Part shown: piece by piece, positions 1 to 11,127 of the stretch
Layout: each line of letters starts with the position of its first letter
Numbering within the stretch: the first letter of the stretch is position 1
Origin: Bigelowiella natans CCMP2755
Lineage: Eukaryota; Cercozoa; Chlorarachniophyceae
NCBI GenBank assembly: GCA_000320545.1
Contig: ADNK01000440.1
Location: 1 to 33,803 of the forward strand
Length of the DNA: 33,803 nucleotides
Direction of reading: 5' to 3'
Notes under the pieces: generated by a model
The model's database searches: none
Told to the model about the DNA's origin: nothing
Seen by the model: only the letters and a program-made list of their open reading frames with translations
Translations under genes and position numbers: made by a program

Positions 1-558
1 CACTCTTGTTGAGAGAGAGGGGGGAGGGAGAGAGGGGGGGGGGAGGGGGGGAGAGAAAGAACACGCTGCTGGTTGATGTTGGGATTTGTTGCTTGTCCTT
101 CGCGCCTATTACTACATCTACTGCTACAACTACAACACAACTACTCGTTCTTCCTACTGCTACTTACTTACTTACTTACTTACTTACTACAGTCGATAAA
201 CTCAAGTGCAAGCTTCTCCGAAAAGGAGGTAGGTGGTTCTTGATGATGCATACATAGTAGTGAGAAGTAGTAGGTAGTGGTAGTGGTCATTGTTGCTGTT
301 GTTGTTGTTGTTGTTGTTGTGAGCATGTATTGATGATAGAAAGTCGTCCTCGTAATATCAGTAGCTTCCCTGCAAGTGTTTGTTCTCTGTGAAGAACACG
401 GTGGACAATAGTAACTACAAAATGCCTTCTCTTTCCTCTCTCTCCCTTTCTTATCCTCGTAATCATCGTCGTAATGTCGTTACGTTGTCCCGTCCCTGGC
501 CATTACCCCCCCTTCCCCACTCCTCCTCATCACTTTTTCCGTATATATTGTCGGTCAG
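1..558. other. Intronic or upstream sequence of the 5'-truncated plus-strand gene
   Basis: No coding exon is supported here. The stretch holds a purine-rich run at the left edge, an ACTT repeat near 163-187 and a GTT repeat near 293-320. A pyrimidine-rich tract leads into the CAG acceptor at 556-558. It reads as an intron of the gene whose exons follow. Confidence 0.5.
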
Positions 559-1517
559 GTGGAGGGGCTGACGAAGTTCTTCGATGCTAAGAACACCGGT
601 GTAATCAACTCAGACAAGTTCTTTAAAGGCTTCAGTGTGCACGATGAGCTGTTTCAGAAGACCCTCAACAACCAATTCAACAAGCCAAGGATCCCAAGGA
701 GGAAGGGCTCTGTAGTCCTCAAGAACGGTATATCATGTAGTGCCAGCAGCAGCAGGAGCAGTAGTTGTGGTAGTGGTGGTGGTGGTGGTGGTGGTGAGAA
801 CTAACTTCAGTATGATAGCAGGAAAGAATCTATTTGCGTGTTGCGTGAGACAGAAGAGTAAAACGTCCATCTCCCCTACCCCCCTCCCCTCCCCTTCTTC
901 CTTCCTTCCTTCCTTCCTTCCTCCCTTCTCCGTCTTTCAGTGCCTCGAATTCGCGCGTTTTCTTCTGGAATCGGCAAAGGCGACTCCAAAACGACTGAAA
1001 GTAGTGTAGTAGTAGTAGTAGTAGCCCTTGCGTGGTATCACGACGACGTTGTACACTCTCTCGGATGCGCTAAGATTTGTTGTTGCTGCTGCTGCTGATT
1101 TGTATCATCGAGTAGTCTCTAGAGCACCGTCATTATACTATCACCATCATCATCCTCATCAACATCAACATCGTCTTCACTATCATTCCTCATCTGTCTA
1201 TTCTCCCTTTACCACTGCTACTGCTGCTGCCGCCACCATCGTTAGCAATAAAAGAGAGCGGTGGCAAGAATAATAGAGGCAGCACGAAGAGCCGCTCACG
1301 GTCATTATCCGTTCTGAAGCCACCACAGCACAGAACTTCCACGCTCATGCAGAGCGATTTCTCCGACTACCCGAACAACTCATCATCATCATTATCAGCA
1401 CTGCCGTCTTCTACTGCTGCTGCTGCTGCTGCCTCTCAGAAGCAGCAGCAGCAGCAGAAGAAGAAGCCGAACAAACGCTCGGCATCAGGCAGAACAGCTA
1501 GTTGCAGGACACAATAA
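559..1517 (+). CDS. EF-hand-like protein, C-terminal three exons (5' end outside window)
   Basis: Three exons join in frame: 559-727, 941-1000 and 1246-1517 (stop TAA). Both introns are phase 1 with GT-AG ends. The first exon begins with FFDAKNTGVINSDKFF, which fits an EF-hand: an acidic residue opens the loop, a Gly sits at loop position 6, Ile at 8, and hydrophobics flank it. Asp replaces the usual Glu at position 12. The next segment is basic (PRIPRRKGSVVLKNG). The last exon is low complexity, rich in Ser, Ala, Gln and Lys, with R-S-R-S repeats, and is probably disordered. One weak EF-hand cannot identify the protein, so I assign no name. The splice phases support the model; the function is open. 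Confidence 0.55.
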
Positions 1518-1519
1518 AT

Positions 1520-1520
<1 letters not shown>

Positions 1521-1558
<38 letters not shown>

Positions 1559-1587
1559 GTGTGCGTGTGTGTGTGTGTGTGTGTGTA
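1521..1587. repeat. (TA)n followed by (TG)n microsatellite
   Basis: About 16 TA units run directly into about 15 TG units, just after the stop codon of the preceding gene and therefore in its 3' UTR or in intergenic DNA. Confidence 0.9.
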
Positions 1588-2909
1588 TCTGTGCATATAA
1601 TTCGTATGATAAGGGGTTCCTGTAGCTGTTTTGCCTTTTTGATGAGTGATGCGCGCGGTTTTTGCCTCTCCGATCGTAAACGCCATCGTGTTCTCTCCCC
1701 CTCTTCCTCCCCCCAAATCACTCTCCTCTATTTCACCGGAGAATGTTGGAGATTAATTTTTTTGTATGAAATGCGGTGCTGCCCCGCACCGCATTTAAGT
1801 AAGTGATTCCAACGAAACAAACATCTTCTTTCTTACAGTATTATCTCTCACCCCCCCCCCCCTCTATTATTCTATTGTATACTTGTGTGCGCGAGGGTAT
1901 GTATCTGGTGGTTGATGTAGAATTTTTATTGTTATGTGCTGCTTGCTTGCTTACTTCATCAGGGGTTTCTTCGGGTTCTTCCGGCGCAAAACGCGTAGCA
2001 AATCTAGGGGATAATACAACTTTGTTAGGGCATGTTTTCGAAAACTATAAAAGGAGATGGATGAAAGATGATGATAGAGAAAGAAAAATGACGGGGCACG
2101 CGTAAATTAGCGATGATGACTTTTGTAATACCATTCCGCATAACACGTGCAATCATGCCCTCAATTCTCATCGCGATTGGAGCGACGATACATGTACATA
2201 GATATTTACCCGATGGCAAGCGATTTAATTAGAATATTTAGTTGAGTAGCTAGGTGGTCTGCATGCTAGCTTGGCGGCAGCACCTCTATGTACTGTTACA
2301 ACAGCGCAGAGCCTTCATGCAGACCAAAATCCACATTGTTAAATTGCACGATGCACACTCACCGCAGCAGACTTGCTTGCTTGGTCTATAGTAGTGGTGC
2401 TGCGTAGCTCACAAAGGCACCTCGTCAGCAGGTACACTAGTAACGTATCGTACGCCCAGCTCTACATGTACCGTTATGCTCATCTGCGCGCGGTAGCAGA
2501 CACGACAACATGCATAATGATTTGCACACCTGCAATTTGTGCAGATAAAAAATACATACAATCGATATTGCTATGCATGTAAATGCGCGCTGTACATGCT
2601 ATGCGTCTCATTTTGCGTGGCCATGCTATCATGCATTGTCTAGTTAGCTGGCTAGCTAGCTAGTCTAGCAGGTATCATTAAGATGCGTGCGCCCATGCAT
2701 GTGCCGCAATCCGCAATATGATTCGAGACGACACCACGTCGACATAACAAGGCGTGAGCGAGGCGGCGGCTCAATAGGCACAAATCATGAAATCATGCGA
2801 TGTCAACATCTAACTCTCGCTGTTGCCTAATAATGCTTCAAGAAATATTTAATGTTTTCATCGATGCCATGAAGATGCACTGAGTAAATCGCTAGATATC
2901 ACATCGCTC
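1588..2909. other. Intergenic region between two converging genes, with a CTAG/CATG-rich island
   Basis: No gene is supported. It includes a C-run near 1850-1861. An open stretch at 1803-2105 could hold a stray exon but has no partner. From about 2222 to 2780 there is an island dense in CTAG, GCTAGC and CATG words, including four consecutive overlapping CTAG copies near 2650. The 3' ends of the plus-strand gene (stop 1517) and of alpha-adaptin copy A (stop 2910) converge on this region. Confidence 0.5.
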
Positions 2910-5853
2910 TCACGCGAAAATGGTCTTGAACGCTGCCAAAAGGTTTTGAGAAACGGATTGGTGCTTGGATCTGAAGATTACCTGACAGTTGCCGTTTTTG
3001 ACCGCTAGGCTACCCATCACAGGAAGCTTGATGACCCTGCCATCCTTCGAAGCGTTGAATATACCAACCAGAGGGATAGCGGAAGCAGCAATATCGACCT
3101 TATGCATGTGGAAAATCTCGGGAACTTTCAACGTAAGTTCCTTCCCATCTATTCCAGAGATCACTTCTCGTGCCTCACCTCCCTCAAACTTGCCCCAATT
3201 CTCTTTGAATTTGCCGGCGTCCATCTGGTATGGGCTAATGAACTGATGCATCAGGATGGGGAGCTTGACGGAAAAGTCGTGCTCCTCCCCGTCGATGGTG
3301 CAACTCACTGTCATCTCTGGGATCTCACTGAACGGTTTCATGCAGATGGCTCGGAGATACTGTGCTTTCTGCTCCTTTGGATTGACTGTGAACGCTTGGT
3401 TTGGAGACTGCTGAATGTCCAGCGCGTCCGGACCCTTAAAGCTGACCGTGAGGTTCTCTAGAGCGTAGTCGCTTTTGTTCCCGTAGAACAGCTTCATCTT
3501 CATCTCCTGCGAGATGCCGGAGATCATCTTGACCCCGATCTGCAAGCTCTCCGACTTATACAGAACACCCGAGTTGGAGGCCGCTAGGATCGCATCGAAG
3601 GTTTCGTCGTCTTGGTCTGGGAGATCTATCTCCTCGTCGTCGTCCTCCTCCTCGCTGTTTTCATCCTCGTCTTCGTCCTCATTCTCGTCATCGTCCTCTG
3701 TTGCACCGGCCTCTGAGACCGCCTTTTTCGATCGAACCTTGACCTTTGCGTCGAGGCTCTCTGCATTCTCGTACGCGGGCATCAATTCAAACACGTCTTC
3801 CAGAAGCTTGCGCTCCCTGCCGATGATGGTCTTGTACTCGCACGCCCTCTGTTGTAGCTCTTCGTCTGCGTGGACAGAAAACCTCGAGAAGACCGGGCAA
3901 GACTTGAGACTGGAGGTCTGGGAAGGAGTTGCAGAGCTTGATGTACGATGAAAGGAGGAGCGCCTTGGTTCTAGAAGTCGCTGTCTCGAAGTGCTGATGG
4001 ATGGACTCGAAGAGCTGCTCCCCGCTCTTGGTCTCCGCGACTAGGTCACTGAATTCGCCTAAGATGTAGCTCCCGACCTTGATTCCGTTCTCGTGAAGCC
4101 CTTTGTTCTTGAGAGCTCTGGACATCGTCAGGGCTGCGTACTTCTGGAGCTGCTCGTTGTTGGTCACGATTTGGATTGCACGGTACCAGATGTCGTCGCT
4201 AACGTAGTCTCCCGCCACGGTGATTAGGTTCAGGATCACGTCGAGGTACCACCGCAGGTCAGTCGCGAAGCGTTCCGCCAAGATTGCGATCTTGAGAACG
4301 AGCTCCTCGCGGATCTTGTAATCAGCAACCTTGAGGAAACTCAACAGCTCCTGGGTGATCTTGCGCGAGTTCTCCTTGCTGCAAATGACGAAAAGCAGAT
4401 CGAGTGCTCGCTTGCGGATGGAGGCATCCTGGTCCTTCCGAAGAGAGAAGAGGATGGTCGTCATCTGCTGAGAGATCTTCTGCCCCATGCCCTCTATCTT
4501 TGCAAGCCGTGTCATCGCATCCAGGCCTAGATACCTCACGTTCGCTTCCTTAAGAGAGATGAACCTCCCAAGCAGTTTCGCCATTGCATCGAGGTGGTCA
4601 CGGTAGTTGGACTTCTTCTCCTCTGCTTCTCCACCACTGGTCTGCTCGTAGTAGATGATGAGGTTCATGCATTCGAACAGGATTCCGTGATCTGCATTGG
4701 TCTTGTTCTTCTTCTGCGACGAGGAGCCGCTTTTCACACGCTTGGTCTCGTGCTTGAGAATGCGTAGGAGAGACTCGTCCAAGCGCTTCTTCGAATCTCC
4801 TTGCGGAGCAGGGAAATATCTGAGTTATTGATCGACGTTACACTGTGAGCGAAGCGAGAAACCGTTCATCCGAACGATTGATGTTACAAAGTGAGCGAAA
4901 AACATTCAAATTTTCTTTTGGGGGCAGAGGGGGGGGGGGATATCTACTAACATACTGGAGAAGTCTTAGGCATTTGATCTGCAGCCATGGGCTGATAGTA
5001 TTAAAGTAGTAGTAGCCAGAGAAATCGGTGCCAGAATTGGAGTTCTTCGTGACAAGCTGTGAGGTGCAATATTGCATGAGATTGAGAATCAACATCACCG
5101 CACGAGCTTAAGTGGTGGTTTCGAAAAGGCGAAAAGTGGGGGGGGACTGACTTTGTACAGCACACGGATAGTGTTAGGAATGGCCTCGTTGTAAAGGGGA
5201 TTCGGTCCCATCGAAACAAGCCCAATCATCAGCGTGACAGCACAAAGAGCCACTCCAAAATCTTGGTCCGCGATCATAGAGATGACACGGGGCGCGATGA
5301 CTTCCACTTCGATATTCTCTGGAGCTTTGCGAACCATCTTGAGCATGCACAAACTTGCTTTCTTGCGGATAGAGCTTCTGGAAGACCTTCAAATGTAAGA
5401 TGGCATCATTTTAGGCAAGGCAATTTTACATCGCAGAAAAGCAAGAGTAAAGGTCTTGTGGTACTACCCGCGTGTCAAGATATCCGCAACATCCTTCCAG
5501 AGGGTGTCTGCCATCGTCTTCGAACCAATGTTCGAGACTAGAGTCATCGCCAACGCTTGGATATGCTGGAATAGAAACAAGTTAAGTAATTATGCTGTGT
5601 GGCTTCCAGTTGCACTTTCGAGAAGGTAGATTAAGCGTCGTATCTCACCTCTGGCGTATCACGGGAAAGATCGTTCTTCACGGGTTGGGTCAGCATCGTA
5701 AGGAGATCATGCTTCTCATTGAACAAGACTTGACAAGCGCAGTAGCCCTGATGTTTGAAATAGAGATTCTCAATGCCGCTGTGCGATGAAAGTGTATGTT
5801 ATAACATTGTATGATAACATATATTTTGTGTATGTGTATGTGGTGTGTGCGTG

Positions 5854-5891
<38 letters not shown>

Positions 5892-6601
5892 GTACTTGTG
5901 CGTAAATAACTGAAATTAGTATTATTTAGAATAATGCACTGCATACCGTTTTCTTTTCCGAGTAAGTTTTTGATGCGCACAACTGCATCGCTTCCATATG
6001 TCCGATATCTATCTCATACCCGAGCATGTAGATGTAGATAATCTTCCAGGTGTATTTTCGCCTGCTGTAACTGTAAAGGAAACATATCAGTAATCTATTT
6101 GTAAGATGAAAAAATAATTCAGCATTACGCTCCAAGACGAGTCCCCTTTTGGAATTTCGACCGAATGTTCGACATCTCTTTAAGCACACGGTCTTTCTCC
6201 TCCGACTTATTCTTACCTGAGTTCGTTCAAGGTGTTCACATGAAACACACCAAAAAGTCAAGGCGATTACTAGTTCAGAAAAAAAAAATAGAGACAGCAT
6301 AGTAACACATTCAAAAGATGAAAATGTTTCAATATCTGCGATAAATTCAATAACGTTTGATTTTTGTGAAACTCTAATTGCAACCATTTAGAAGTGGATG
6401 AGCTCGTTTTTGTTCTTAAGAACAGTGTGATAGACTTAAGGAGAGAAATGTTCTCTTTCTTATTGTCCAAAATTAGAAAAACCAGAGAGGATATTCACCC
6501 TGCAGTCCTTCTTACTTTTATTTTATTTTTTATGATAACAAATTGGACTGACATGCTCTGATTTGAGTGATGAAGTTGGTGAGGCCCCTCATCTGCGACA
6601 T
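2910..6601 (-). CDS. AP2A: AP-2 complex subunit alpha (alpha-adaptin), copy A
   Basis: Large subunit of the AP-2 clathrin adaptor, acting in endocytosis at the plasma membrane. Exons in gene order: 6601-6553, 6216-6129, 6070-5947, 5747-5649, 5565-5468, 5377-5152, 5056-4956, 4819-2910. The start (MSQMRGLTNFITQIR) matches the alpha-adaptin N terminus. The HEAT-repeat trunk follows, with a YSRRKY basic patch like the PI(4,5)P2-binding patch of alpha, and TMSRALKNKGLHENGIKVG. A short acidic hinge (about 50 residues of mainly Asp and Glu) leads to the sandwich-plus-platform ear, where KFKENWGKF keeps the conserved Trp. The length of about 890 codons is near normal. The last exon is 1.9 kb with no clear intron, although reading switches frame once between about 3883 and 3910. 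Family assignment is secure; whether the protein is intact depends on that frame break. Confidence 0.93.
3883..3910 (-). other. Frame break inside alpha-adaptin copy A: one-base insertion or 28-nt GT-AG segment
   Basis: Upstream the trunk reads YIKLCNSFPDLQSQVLP; downstream it must read FSRFSVHADEELQQRACEY in the next frame. Removing one base near the CCCGG at 3889-3893 gives a product that aligns without gaps to copy B over this segment. Alternatively, the bases 3910 to 3883 start with GT and end with AG, and excising them also restores the frame but drops about nine residues that copy B keeps. The first explanation fits the paralog better. Confidence 0.7.
5849..5888. repeat. (TG)n microsatellite in an intron of al‌pha-adaptin copy A
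   Basis: A long TG run on the plus strand (CA on the coding strand) lies inside the intron 5748-5946, preceded by degenerate TATG and TGCG units from about 5828. Confidence 0.9.
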
Positions 6602-6919
6602 GGTTCACGAAATTGCTTTTGTTGCTTCCCTGCAACGCTAGGATATGAACAATTCGATTTCCCTTGCAGTGGATTCAGCTGTGTGAAGGCCTCCTTTCTA
6701 TCTTCCACCGCAGATAGATGCACAAGCAGGGTAAGCGGGGTGTGAATCCAGCCAAGCTGACGGACAGTGGCGAACAGCAATCCGGAATAAGTAGAAAATC
6801 ATTTTGCGACAATATATATTTATTGTCTCAGTATAAAAAAGAAAAGCATATATACCAGCTTGTTGCATCAGGTGTTGGGGGAGAGAAGACTCGCATCCAA
6901 AATCTAAAAAAAGATAGAT
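6602..6919. promoter_or_regulatory. Divergent intergenic spacer, probable shared promoter region
   Basis: Only about 318 bp separate the alpha-adaptin copy A start (6601, minus) from the small plus-strand gene (6920), so both 5' UTRs and promoters must fit here unless further non-coding exons exist. I see no convincing TATA box or named element. A possible donor (GTAAGC near 6731) could belong to a 5' UTR exon of the plus-strand gene. Confidence 0.35.
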
Positions 6920-7403
6920 ATGTCAACAGGGAGCACATCTGTTCAGAGGGGTATCGATGGCATAGTTGAAATTGATGGAGCTCTAAATGAAAAAGTCCCC
7001 TGATTTCCTGGATTCTGGTGCTAACTGGAATGCAAATATCTATCCATCTTTTAAATCTCATTTTGAACGAAAATACCTTGGATTTGGGATGAAATCATTA
7101 CACACCGGGGGATTTTGGTAATTACAGCAACATGAAACGAGTCGATCTGAACATGAATCTGCACTCTGGGCAGATCCACATTGGAGATCTATCCAGCAAA
7201 AACACATCAGATTCAAGTCCATGGAGGTAAAACATGACTACCAGCCAAACCACATTCACAAAACTTCCTTTTTGCAGTCCGATTACCGGTATACATCTGT
7301 GCCTCGTTTCTTGGACGAATCGTTGTCGCAACACTCCAAAACACGGGCTCGGTTCGGCATATTCTGTCCATATTTTGTCCAACATCCAGTCAAGAAGTAC
7401 TGA
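6920..7403 (+). CDS. Small three-exon protein, about 99 residues, unrecognised
   Basis: Exons 6920-6994, 7128-7226 and 7278-7403 (stop TGA) all join in phase 0 with GT-AG introns of 133 and 51 nt. The product begins MSTGSTSVQRGIDGIVEIDG. Its middle is polar (HESALWADPHWRSIQQKHIR), and its C-terminal exon is rich in aromatic and basic residues (SDYRYTSVPRFLDES, then ARFGIFCPYFVQHPVKKY). There is no signal peptide, membrane helix or repeat. I do not recognise a family. Small basic, Tyr-rich proteins of this sort occur among ciliary microtubule-associated proteins, but that is only a guess. The first donor (GTCCCC) is weak, so the first exon is the least certain. Confidence 0.5.
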
Positions 7404-7869
7404 CGCTGAGACAAGCGGATAAAAAACGTTAGTAACGTTATAAATTCAGATTTTATCAGAATCAAGTATAATTTTATCCCCTTTTACTCATTGAACTTCA
7501 TAATTGGAATAAAATCTACGAGCAAAACACATTTAAAACCTGACAAGAGTATATCAGCCTTAGGAAGATCCTCAAATTGAAAGTTAAATTAGAAATATTG
7601 TGGAATATTGCATTAATTAGAAAAAGTAGCTGACGGATTCGTCTCAAATCTCCAGCAATTCAACCTTTCACTTTGCGTTGATAGTCTAGATAATTCTTCT
7701 CGGCAACTATCTCGGCAAACTTCCCGCTTCACTTTCAAACCCAGAAGCGACGACAACAGGAAGCCTCCCCATCCCTGCCCGCCTGAACCATTTCCTATTA
7801 CCGATTCCCCCCGGCTGAGCACTATAGTGTCGGAACGCTCATCTGCTACGGGTCTCGAATCTAGGGAGA
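7404..7869. other. Intergenic spacer, AT-rich
   Basis: I see no coding exon or repeat here. It should contain the 3' UTR of the small gene and the promoter and 5' UTR of the voltage-sensor-like gene. Confidence 0.5.
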
Positions 7870-9403
7870 ATGTCTCGAAAAATTCGCATAAGCGACAGGA
7901 AACATGGTCTCGAAACTATGGTTCCTGATGACGAGATGCTTCACCATAAACGATACAAACTCTTCCCAAGTCGACGATTCCACCAAATCCTTCTCGTTCT
8001 CATATTCTTCGCCTCTATAATACTTATGGTAAGTCTCGCAAAAACGATATCATTCATATGTAGTGTCTACATACGTGTGTTGACATATTTGTATTTGAAA
8101 TTTATTAGCTCCTTGAGGTGCTTTATCTTCAACACATCCGAAGAAAAGGTCTCCTGGTGTCCATATTCTCAGTAGAACTTATCCTCGATGGTAAAAATTT
8201 TTGTGCCGCTACCTGGATGGTACGATGCTGATTTATGCTTTCTTTATCCAGTAATGATTCTCATTGATGTCGTAAGAAGAGCTCGCAAATTTACATCGTG
8301 CTCACAGTAAGTTGTAATTAAATGTTATATTCTGAAAAGACGCACGCATAATGATTCTGTCTCTTTTCCAATCTCAGATATATGAATAACACTTGGAATT
8401 GGTTGGATCTGCTGACACTTTGGTAAAGCAACACAATCGAAAAAAAATATTAGCAAGCCAGTCAGATAACTCAAAAAACTTCTATGAACAATAAATTAAT
8501 CATTTTGTCATGCTATTTTTCATCAGGATTATCGTCATACATTGGATCGTCGCTATTCACAACCCCTTCGTGCAGATATATTCTGATGCGTGGGTCGTGC
8601 TGAGATACAGCTTGAACTCAGCTAGGATAATCTATTGGTAGACGCTTCACACTCACTTTAATAAGTTCTAGACTCCTTCCCCATCATTTGTTGATCTCAA
8701 GTGCATTTGCATTGTATACGAATAACCATGCAAAAACATTATGGCAGGATGATCCGGAATGTGAAGCACTATAAAAAGGAGAATTACAAGGTAATCCCGA
8801 ACGAAGCCGTGGGAGATATGGAATGGCTACCCGTGAGTGATTTATCCGAAGAGCAAGCCACCAATATGTTATTTGATGAAAATGATCCTTGGATCCCTGG
8901 AAAGCCCATGCAACCAGAGATACTCATACAACAATTCCAAGCACCAAATGCGGTCAATGCCAACGAGGCAGAGAAGAGAGAAAACGCCATCATAGAGGCT
9001 GAGAAGAAGGCTGCAGAAGTTGAAGAAACTAGGCGCCTTGCTGAAGAGAAGCAAATAAATGACATCCTGGGTCCAGAAACAGATGAAGAGGGTAGTATTA
9101 GACCAAGATATCTAAATCAACTACCCTCCCCTCTTCCTAACGTTTGTATCATAATTCTTTAATTTTGTTGATTTTTCAGATAACAAGATGGGAGTGGAAG
9201 AGGAGGTGGACCATCCCACAACAGCGGGTTCTTTTGAGGAGGCTGCAGCTGCCTTTGAGGCCGCCACAAATGAAGTGGAATATGATATAGAAGAAGACTT
9301 AGAGGATAAATTGAAATTGTACGACGATAGTTATGATGACCATGGAAGGGAAGTATTAAATGATGAGACAAGTAGAAAGACTGAATTGCTTTTTACATAT
9401 TAG
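7870..9403 (+). CDS. Four-helix membrane protein resembling a lone voltage-sensor domain
   Basis: Seven exons join cleanly: 7870-8028, 8109-8190, 8252-8306, 8378-8422, 8527-8637, 8748-9091, 9180-9403 (stop TAG), giving 339 residues. Helix 1 is about residues 35-60 (ILLVLIFFASIILMLLEVLYL). Helix 2 (IFSVELILDVMILIDVVRRA) carries acidic residues. Helix 3 begins WNWLDLLTLW, like S3 of ion-channel voltage sensors. Helix 4 (WVVLRYSLNSARIIYWMIRN, then VKHYKK) has Arg every seventh position rather than every third. No pore helices follow. The C-terminal half is soluble and charged: an Ala/Glu/Lys stretch (residues ~210-260) that may be a coiled coil, then a very acidic tail. Known voltage-sensor-only proteins include proton channels and voltage-sensing phosphatases, but no catalytic domain is seen and the sparse charges make voltage sensing unproven. 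Confidence 0.72.
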
Positions 9404-9576
9404 AAAAAGATCCTAGTTCGTTCACGATTAATGAAACTTACTTGTCTTCGTATCGCCATTACAGATGGCACGTATTGAAAGTTAAATTTTAGCTGTAATA
9501 TTACAAAAACAGCATCGCAAACATCTTGTATATTCCATGCATAATGTGTACATTTATACATTCTCTCTCGTTCTTG

Positions 9577-9619
<43 letters not shown>

Positions 9620-10239
9620 TGTGCAAAATGCACACAACATGATGGTGCGCTATGGTGTGCACCAGCGCAACAATGCATGACATTGTGGCGGCGGCTGCGC
9701 ATAGAGCGAGGTGCTCAGGCTGGCGGGTGTGTGAGCGTGCGTGCAGCACGGCGAGTGCTAGAGCGATGCACAAGTCGTCACACCGTGGTGCATGCTAGCA
9801 TGTTGGAACGCTATGCATCGATCCAGACCGCGAAGTGTGTGGTTGTAGCAGCAGCAGCGCTAGAGCGCCAGAGCGATTTGAGACAGCATGTCCTCATCTT
9901 GACTTGCTAGCTTCTTGCTAGCTTGTCTCAAACGTGGTTGTGTCATCGTCCAGACGTTGTGGTCATTGTGGACGTGGTGTGCTAGTGTGGTGCGATGGGC
10001 ATTCGAGCCCAATCGCATCATTTATGACGTCGATGCTCCAGTACAAGCTGCAATGCTGGAATGGCACTGCTAGACTGGCTAGTAGCTGGGCATGCTGACA
10101 GGCTTGTCGCACCATCCAGCCATGTCAGAACTAGAGAAGATCAAGTGTGCGCCATGAGTGGCTCCATCTAACGAACACGCGCGCATGGCACGATGCAAAC
10201 TGTGATCGACCCACTTAGCCAGGCCAGCAGGTCCAGACA
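9404..10239. other. Intergenic region with (CT)n tract and CTAG/CATG-rich island
   Basis: No gene is supported. A pure CT microsatellite spans 9579-9617. From about 9640 to 10240 the sequence is built from recurring short words (GCTAGC, CATGC, TCCAGAC, GACGTG) and includes an exact CATGCTAGCATG palindrome at 9791-9802. Open frames here, such as 9677-9910, have word-driven composition and no splice logic. Confidence 0.55.
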
Positions 10240-10745
10240 GAGGTGACGTGATGCGGTTGAACGGCTAGCGGAGGAACTCGACTTGCACGAGCTAACAAGG
10301 GTGTCCTTTGAACAGGCAAATAATTACCGCCAATGATGCAGCTGAACGGATCATCAGAAGCACTCAGTTTCTTCCTCTGCAATCTAGCAATCGGGAAGAA
10401 CTTCCCTCACCGGAACGTGAAGTGACATCAGCCAAATCACCAGAGAATCTGCCTTGAATGAATGAAGTCTTTTCAATGGCACATTCGAAAGTATCATCAG
10501 AACTGCTTCAATTCTACCGCCTTCCCAATCAACAAGACTATTGTCAAGAGCATCAAGGCAAAAGAGAATGTGAGAGCCTCGAGGTTGAGAGGCAATGGGG
10601 GCAACACGAAAATGGATCCCTAGTTCCGAAAAACTTCCCATCGTTTGTAGTTTGCGACATGGAAGGAAAGAAGACGCAAGTGCAAAACCCCCGCGGGGCC
10701 ATAGCACAGCACACGACAGTCCGACATCGGCTAGAAGCACCTGCA
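10240..10745 (+). CDS. Possible small or partial gene with about 40-nt introns, unresolved
   Basis: A phase-consistent chain can be drawn on the plus strand: segments near 10266-10298, 10340-10419, 10469-10580 and 10622-10750, separated by GT-AG gaps of about 40-50 nt. It would encode pieces such as EELDLHELTR, LNGSSEALSFFLCNLAIGKN, HQNCFNSTAFPINKTIVKSI and LPIVCSLRHGRKEDASAK. Other frames, and the minus strand (an ORF at 10384-10770), are also open, so the choice is not secure. No family is recognised. It could be a small gene, 5' exons of the RGS-DENN gene, or chance. Confidence 0.25.
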
Positions 10746-10750
10746 TCCTG

Positions 10751-11127
10751 GTGCTCCTGCCCTTCCGCATCTTTCCCCTCTAAATTGCACCGGCCAGGCA
10801 AGACGAGAAGGGTGGGGTTTCATTCAACGTGTAACTGTGTATTAATTTCGATGAAATCGGTCCTTCTGCCTGCTGTGATTTGATGGACCCCGATGGTTGG
10901 AAGTGATGTGTGTGTTCGTGTGTTCACAAAACCGAACCTGCGAACAAAGCATGCAAAGCTCATGAGCAATGCGCACGAATACAATATTTCCTATTATCCA
11001 TCGCTAACCAATGGTGTTGCTTTTGCCCTGCACTCGTAAAAGTCTTTAGAATAAGACACATAGCACGCGATATTGATTCTAAGCCAAACAGCCACTCTGC
11101 TCTGGAGATAAATTCCGCCGCCCCCAT
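10751..11127. other. Spacer upstream of the RGS-DENN gene
   Basis: Nothing convincing is seen. It should contain the promoter and 5' UTR of the downstream gene. Confidence 0.4.

Noticed and set aside
1803-2105. 100-codon plus-strand ORF with a charged C-terminal half
   Set aside because: No start context, no homology recognised, and no phase-compatible link to the upstream gene, which already ends at 1517.
3514-3951. Plus-strand ORF rich in Ser
   Set aside because: It is the antisense of the acidic hinge of alpha-adaptin copy A; Asp/Glu codons read backwards as Ser.
6986-7119. Open plus-strand frame beginning MKKSPDFLDSGANW, which could be fused to its neighbours by two homopolymer frameshifts
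   Set aside because: A phase-0 intron 6995-7127 joins the flanking exons with no frameshift, so this is best read as intron sequence that happens to be open.
9677-9910. Plus-strand ORF in the CTAG/CATG island
   Set aside because: Open because of repeated short words; no splice partner or protein-like pattern.
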